From the NCBI GenBank assembly GCA_964610885.1, contig CAZSWR010000076.1, positions 1 to 17,741 on the forward strand: a DNA stretch of 17,741 nt, given 5' to 3'. The stretch is from CAZSWR01 sp964610885 (lineage in GTDB: Bacteria > Bacteroidota > Ignavibacteria > Kapaibacteriales > UBA2268). Position numbers and translations under genes: made by a program. Positions within the stretch are counted from its first letter, which is position 1. Each line of letters begins with the position of its first letter. Below are positions 13,654 through 17,741 of the stretch, one piece after another. A model generated the notes under the pieces. The model searched no databases. It was not told the origin of the DNA and was given only the letters and a program-made list of their open reading frames with translations.

Positions 13654-15078
13654 ATGAGCCTACAAAATTACACGATTGTTGTTATCGAAGACGATCCATT
13701 GGTCAACCAAACGGTGAAGGGAATCCTTTCGTCGAAGTACAGCCGAGTGCATTCGTACCTGGAGGCGAACCAGGCAATCAACGACCTGCACTCTCTCAGC
13801 CCCGACCTGATCCTGCTCGATATTTTCCTGGGCCACGCCAATGGTTTGGACATTTTGGAACAGTTGCGTAAGCAGGGCTTTTCCATGCCGGTTATCATGA
13901 TGACTGCCTTTTCGGACATCAAAATGGCCGTCCGCGCAATGAAACTCGGAGCCGAGGACTTCATCGTGAAGCCTTTGGACCTTGAGCAATTGGAATTGGC
14001 CGTCGAGCGTTCGCTCCAAAACTACGATTTGCGCCGCCAGGTCAACCTCCTCGAGGAGCAACTGCGCCAAGAGCAGCCCAGCGAGATTCTCGGCGCGAGC
14101 GAGGGCATGGTGAAGGCCACAGAAATGGCAAAAATCGTCTCGAAAGCCGATACGACAGTGCTAATCCTGGGCGAATCCGGCACAGGTAAGGAATTGATGG
14201 CCCGGTACATACACGAGAACTCGCCAAGGGCGCGCGGGCCTTTCGTAACGATTAACTGCGGCGCAATTCCGCGCGAATTGGCCGAAAACGAACTATTCGG
14301 CTACGAACGAGGCGCTTTCACCGGCGCTACCGAAAAGGTGAAGCAGGGCAAATTCGAACAGGCGCACCACGGCACGATCCTTTTCGACGAAATTGCAGAG
14401 CTGAGCCTCGAGCTACAAGTCAAATTGCTCCGAGTTCTTCAAGAACGCAAATTCTACCGCTTGGGCGGCGCGAAGGAAATCGCTGTGGACGTGCGAGTGA
14501 TCGCATCGACGAATCGCGACCTCGAGAAATTGGTCGAAGAAGAAAAATTCCGCGAGGATCTGTTCTACAGGTTGAACGTGGCTCGAGTGATCCTCCCGCC
14601 CCTTCGCGATCGCGGGCACGACATCATGCTCATTGCTTCATCGTTCGTCAATGAGTTCAACAAAAAATTTGGCAGAAGCATCACCGGTTTCAACTCCGAA
14701 GCAGTCGATATTCTGACTTCGTACCAATGGAAGGGAAACATTCGCGAGCTGCGCAACGTGGTGGAAAGGGTTGTTTTGCTGGAGCAAAACGATATTATCT
14801 CGAAGGAAAGCCTTAGCTTCCTGAATACAAGCGGCTCGACGATCGTCCCGGCACCGGCCAAGACGAATATGGAACTCAAAGACGGGCAGCACCACCTTCT
14901 GATTTCTTCCAAAGGAGTTACTCTCGGCGCCGTAACCCGCGATTTGATTATTCAGACACTGAACATTACTAACGGCAATCAAATTAAAGCTGCCAAGCTG
15001 CTCGCTATCTCACGGGCAAAATTGCGCTACCGTATCGAGCAGTTGGGTATTAATATATCTGGCAAAAATATATCATAA
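13654..15078 (+). CDS. Sigma-54-dependent NtrC-family response regulator
   Basis: This is a 474-residue activator with three domains. The receiver (about 6-120) has the acidic pocket EDD (12-14), phosphoacceptor Asp56 in LILLDIF, the switch Thr in MMTAFSD and Lys106 in VKP. The AAA+ sigma-54 interaction domain (about 145-380) has Walker A GESGTGKE (173-180), the sigma-54 contact loop GAFTGA (220-225), Walker B ILFDEI (242-247) and the sensor region GNIRELRNVVER (361-372). The C-terminal Fis-type HTH spans about 441-465 (NQIKAAKLLAISRAKLRYRI). Intact GAFTGA means it should activate RpoN promoters. The ATG at 13654 starts just before the receiver; an upstream TTG would add 25 unlikely residues. 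The stop is 4 nt from the HEAT gene, so they are probably co-transcribed. Its target genes are unknown. Confidence 0.95.
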   Translation: MSLQNYTIVVIEDDPLVNQTVKGILSSKYSRVHSYLEANQAINDLHSLSPDLILLDIFLGHANGLDILEQLRKQGFSMPVIMMTAFSDIKMAVRAMKLGAEDFIVKPLDLEQLELAVERSLQNYDLRRQVNLLEEQLRQEQPSEILGASEGMVKATEMAKIVSKADTTVLILGESGTGKELMARYIHENSPRARGPFVTINCGAIPRELAENELFGYERGAFTGATEKVKQGKFEQAHHGTILFDEIAELSLELQVKLLRVLQERKFYRLGGAKEIAVDVRVIASTNRDLEKLVEEEKFREDLFYRLNVARVILPPLRDRGHDIMLIASSFVNEFNKKFGRSITGFNSEAVDILTSYQWKGNIRELRNVVERVVLLEQNDIISKESLSFLNTSGSTIVPAPAKTNMELKDGQHHLLISSKGVTLGAVTRDLIIQTLNITNGNQIKAAKLLAISRAKLRYRIEQLGINISGKNIS

Positions 15079-15082
15079 CAAT

Positions 15083-16459
15083 ATGGACTCAACACAAGCA
15101 ATATCGATACTGCAGAACGATCCCGATTCGGAGAAACGGCGGGAAGCGATCGATTATCTGATACTCTCGAGGGATTACAGCCGCGATGTATTGTATGCTC
15201 TGGCTATTGGACTGGAAGACCCGGACGACGGCATCAAAGACCTTTGTTGCCGCATCTTGGCGAACATTCCGAAAGAGTTTGCCGACAATGCCGGTTATGT
15301 GCTGGCGCCGCTGATAACGCATGAGAACATTGAAATCCGCAACCTTGCCGGCGATATTTTGCAAAACATCGGAGCGGAAGCCGTCAAATGGCTAACGCCG
15401 TATCTGGGGGATTCGGACCATTCGTCCCGCCAATTCGCTGTTGAGTTGCTCGGAAAAATTGGCGATCCATCGGCAGCGGACGAAATTGCCAGATACTTGG
15501 GCGATTCGGACCTTAATTTCGTCAATGCAGCCATCGAAGCTCTTGGCAAAATGAAAGCACACGAGTACATCGACGATATTGCAGCAATGTACAGTATCGA
15601 AGACTTTAAACCTACGATAATTGAGTCCATCGGGCGAATGTGCAGCCCGAAATCGCAGGAATTCCTGCTGCAAGTGATGAAATCCGAAGAGGACCCGTTC
15701 TACAGGCTCGCCGCTATCGACGCTCTGGCCACCTGCGGAGACGACGTGGAGATTTGCAAAGAGATGATCGGCCAAATGGCCAGCGAAAAGGAAGAACTTC
15801 AACTGATATTGCTTCGCACAATTTACGCCATATCGTCCCGCGTATCGGAATTCTTGGAATTGCCAGACGAACTGAGGCACGTGGCCCAAAAAGCTCTCTT
15901 CGACCACGACATAGAAATGCGCAACGCCGGTATTGTCGCACTTGGTACGTACTACATCGACTCGGACATCCCCGGGCTGGTGAACGAAGCAATGCAGAAC
16001 AATTCCACGACGCAAAGGCACATATTGCTGAACTTGCTTGCCAATTCAGGCCCGCTCATCGTATCGAAGTTTTTTGTCTTGTATTGTTCGTCGTCCGCGC
16101 CTGACGGTACGGATATAGAGTTTTTTTCGCACTTGCCTTCGCTTTGGCCTTCGGTAGCCGAGGAGAACAAACAACCCACAATAGAATCAATTATCAACGT
16201 GATTTTTACTTTCCCCAAAGGCTACTCGAACGAAATCATCGAGATATTGGCCAAAGTGGAATATAAACTGGTATTGGAAGAACTAAGAAAAATCCTACAA
16301 TCTGACAACACCGAATACGTTGATAACGCTATGGATATTATTCATGAATTGAAATTGAAAGAACTATCGGTCGAACTTACTGCAAATGCTTTTCAATCCA
16401 AAAGATTGACCCAAAAAGCCACAGAGATTGCTGTAGAATTGAATAGAAAACTGAATTAA
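15083..16459 (+). CDS. HEAT-repeat protein
   Basis: This 458-residue protein, without signal peptide or membrane segments, is built of helical repeats of about 30 residues. Clear units are at 46-62 (DPDDGIKDLCCRILANI), 81-97 (ENIEIRNLAGDILQNIG), 110-128 (DSDHSSRQFAVELLGKIGD), 141-158 (DSDLNFVNAAIEALGKMK), 203-220 (EDPFYRLAAIDALATCGD) and 274-291 (DHDIEMRNAGIVALGTYY). The D-x-x-xR-x-A-x-x-ALG pattern is typical of HEAT/PBS-lyase-like repeats. The last third (about 320-458) is less regular. Such proteins bind partners as a superhelical scaffold; an enzymatic role is not indicated. It starts 4 nt after the sigma-54 regulator and ends 26 nt before cheR, so it probably belongs to the signalling operon. 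The partner is unknown. Confidence 0.88.
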   Translation: MDSTQAISILQNDPDSEKRREAIDYLILSRDYSRDVLYALAIGLEDPDDGIKDLCCRILANIPKEFADNAGYVLAPLITHENIEIRNLAGDILQNIGAEAVKWLTPYLGDSDHSSRQFAVELLGKIGDPSAADEIARYLGDSDLNFVNAAIEALGKMKAHEYIDDIAAMYSIEDFKPTIIESIGRMCSPKSQEFLLQVMKSEEDPFYRLAAIDALATCGDDVEICKEMIGQMASEKEELQLILLRTIYAISSRVSEFLELPDELRHVAQKALFDHDIEMRNAGIVALGTYYIDSDIPGLVNEAMQNNSTTQRHILLNLLANSGPLIVSKFFVLYCSSSAPDGTDIEFFSHLPSLWPSVAEENKQPTIESIINVIFTFPKGYSNEIIEILAKVEYKLVLEELRKILQSDNTEYVDNAMDIIHELKLKELSVELTANAFQSKRLTQKATEIAVELNRKLN

Positions 16460-16485
16460 ACAAAACCAAAAAAAGAGATATATAT

Positions 16486-17406
16486 ATGGGTTCCGACCTG
16501 TTTAAGTTTAGAAATACGAAAGCATCCGACGAGATCACTGCCCCGATCGATACAATCGGCAATAGTGGCAAACAGCAATCGATGAGCGATGCTACATTTA
16601 TTGACCTTAGAGACGTTATCTATAAACTTTGTGGCATATATTATACCGATGGCAAAAAGTACCTCCTCGAGGGTCGCATCGCCAAACGGTTACTCGCACG
16701 CAATATGCACGCATTTGAGGAATATGTTGAATTCCTCAAATCGCCATATAGCCGCCAAGAAATCAACCAGCTATTCGAAGCAATTACGATCAACGAGACA
16801 TATTTCTTCCGCGCCGAGCAGCAGTTCGAAGCCTTCGAAAAGATAATCGTACCGGAAATCATGAAGATGCGCACAAAAGAGTCCAACCCTACCTTCAGGG
16901 TTTGGTCGTCGGCCTCGTCCACTGGCGAGGAACCATACACCTTGGCCATATTAATCAAAGAGAAGCTGAAACCGCAATTCCCGAATGTTAATTTCCAGAT
17001 TCTGGGGAGCGACATTAACAATACAGTGCTCGAAACAGCCCGCTTAGGCATCTACAAAGACTATTCCATTAGGAACGTGCCTCAGCAATACCTGATGAAG
17101 TATTTCAAGAAGCAAGGAAATACGTATCATATTAGCCAAGAAATCAAATCGATGGTTCGATTTATGAACATCAACCTTTTCGACCCGATACAAATGCGGT
17201 CGATAACCGGCTGCGACGTTATTTATTGTTGCAATGTTTTGATATATTTCGACATCCCTTCCAAGCAGCAAGTTGTATCATATATTTACGATTCGCTGAA
17301 CAAGGGCGGATACCTGATGATAGGCTACTCAGAATCACTACACGGAATATCGAAGGCGTTCAAATTGGTTCACTTGCCCAAGGCAATGGCATACAAAAAA
17401 GATTGA
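16486..17406 (+). CDS. cheR: CheR-type chemoreceptor glutamate methyltransferase
   Basis: CheR methylates glutamates on chemoreceptors using S-adenosylmethionine, setting sensory adaptation. The 306-residue protein has the N-terminal helical domain (about 33-110) ending in ITINETYFFR (100-109). The SAM-binding core is VWSSASSTGEEPYTLAI (139-155), with Asp176 in ILGSDIN and CDVIYCCNVLIYFD (243-256), ending in YLMIGYSESL. Compared with the usual WSAGCSTGEE and FCRNVLIYF, the Gly-Cys and Arg are changed here (ASS and CCN), which may only be lineage variation. A 32-residue leader precedes M33, from which the length would be the usual 274; the ATG at 16486 has AAAGAGA upstream and is preferred. 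No receptor, CheA or CheW is seen in the window. Confidence 0.93.
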   Translation: MGSDLFKFRNTKASDEITAPIDTIGNSGKQQSMSDATFIDLRDVIYKLCGIYYTDGKKYLLEGRIAKRLLARNMHAFEEYVEFLKSPYSRQEINQLFEAITINETYFFRAEQQFEAFEKIIVPEIMKMRTKESNPTFRVWSSASSTGEEPYTLAILIKEKLKPQFPNVNFQILGSDINNTVLETARLGIYKDYSIRNVPQQYLMKYFKKQGNTYHISQEIKSMVRFMNINLFDPIQMRSITGCDVIYCCNVLIYFDIPSKQQVVSYIYDSLNKGGYLMIGYSESLHGISKAFKLVHLPKAMAYKKD

Positions 17407-17431
17407 TTATTCACCAATCGAGATTGGAAAC

Positions 17432-17741
17432 ATGGGAAAAACTATACTCGTGGCAGAGGATTCTGAATCGGTCCGCAAATTTATCTCCTTAGCGCTCAAG
17501 CTCCAGGGATACAAGGTGATTACTGCTATCGACGGCATGGAAGCGCTCGAGAAACTTCCTATGCAAAAAATCGATCTGTTGGTAACAGACCTGAATATGC
17601 CCAACATCGATGGTTTCAGGCTGATTAAAGAAGTTAGAATAATTCCCGAATATAAAGATTTGCCGATCATCATTCTTTCTTCGCTGTCGAAGGACGAAGA
17701 CGTACACGAAGGATTGGCCTCGGGAGCGAACTCCTATTTGA
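17432..17741 (+). CDS. CheY-like response regulator receiver, truncated by the window end
   Basis: Starting 25 nt after cheR, 103 codons are readable and the frame is open to the last base. It begins MGKTILVAEDSESVRKF and shows the receiver hallmarks: acidic pair Glu9-Asp10, phosphoacceptor Asp53 in LLVTDLNMPNIDG (49-61) and the switch Ser83 in IIILSSLS. The sequence stops at SGANSYL, just before the expected conserved Lys-Pro. It matches single-domain CheY proteins that bind a motor or act in relay, but a longer regulator with an output domain cannot be excluded. Preceding context is GGAAAC, a weak ribosome-binding site. Placement after cheR supports a chemosensory role. Confidence 0.92.
   Translation, partial: MGKTILVAEDSESVRKFISLALKLQGYKVITAIDGMEALEKLPMQKIDLLVTDLNMPNIDGFRLIKEVRIIPEYKDLPIIILSSLSKDEDVHEGLASGANSYL

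Overview
The window looks like a chromosomal segment from a Bacteroidota/Chlorobiota (FCB-group) bacterium, possibly near Ignavibacteria or Kapabacteria. The phylum-level idea rests on two things in the sequence. First, a promoter at 9686-9716 matches the Bacteroidota pattern TTTG-N19-TAnnTTTG exactly, and a near-match lies before infC. Second, there is a large TPR lipoprotein with an N-terminus like that of PorW/SprE proteins. The finer placement is inference. Genes have moderate GC and spacers are AT-rich, except where GC-rich palindromic repeats interrupt them. No transposase, rRNA, tRNA or CRISPR array was seen.

Layout. 1-1000 (minus strand): the translation operon infC-rpmI-rplT, with rplT cut at the window edge, a TTG start on infC and a foldable spacer before rplT. 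1277-2788 (plus): lysS, closed by a perfect 16-bp stem terminator that can serve both strands. 3052-7194 (minus): an Fe-S assembly operon, Rrf2 regulator-sufB-sufC-sufD, ending tail to tail with lysS and lacking sufS, sufE and sufU here. 7250-7572: an extragenic palindrome and a 13-copy 8-bp tandem repeat. 7573-9099 (minus): gpmI, the cofactor-independent phosphoglycerate mutase. 9100-9739: a repeat-rich spacer with a heptamer tandem, palindromes and a MITE-like element, then the strong promoter. 9740-17741 (plus): TPR lipoprotein, soluble PAS histidine kinase, sigma-54 response regulator, HEAT-repeat protein, CheR methyltransferase and a CheY-like receiver cut by the window end.

How the genes work together. 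The left half is housekeeping: translation initiation, lysyl-tRNA charging, Fe-S cluster assembly and glycolysis. The right half reads as a signalling locus on one strand. The kinase and sigma-54 activator form a plausible NtrB/NtrC-type pair. They are followed, with gaps of 4, 26 and 25 nt, by a HEAT scaffold, CheR and a CheY-like receiver. The TPR lipoprotein 47 nt upstream of the kinase suggests a link to the cell envelope, possibly type IX secretion or gliding. This cluster is the best candidate for an undescribed functional unit, but its function is inferred from gene order only.
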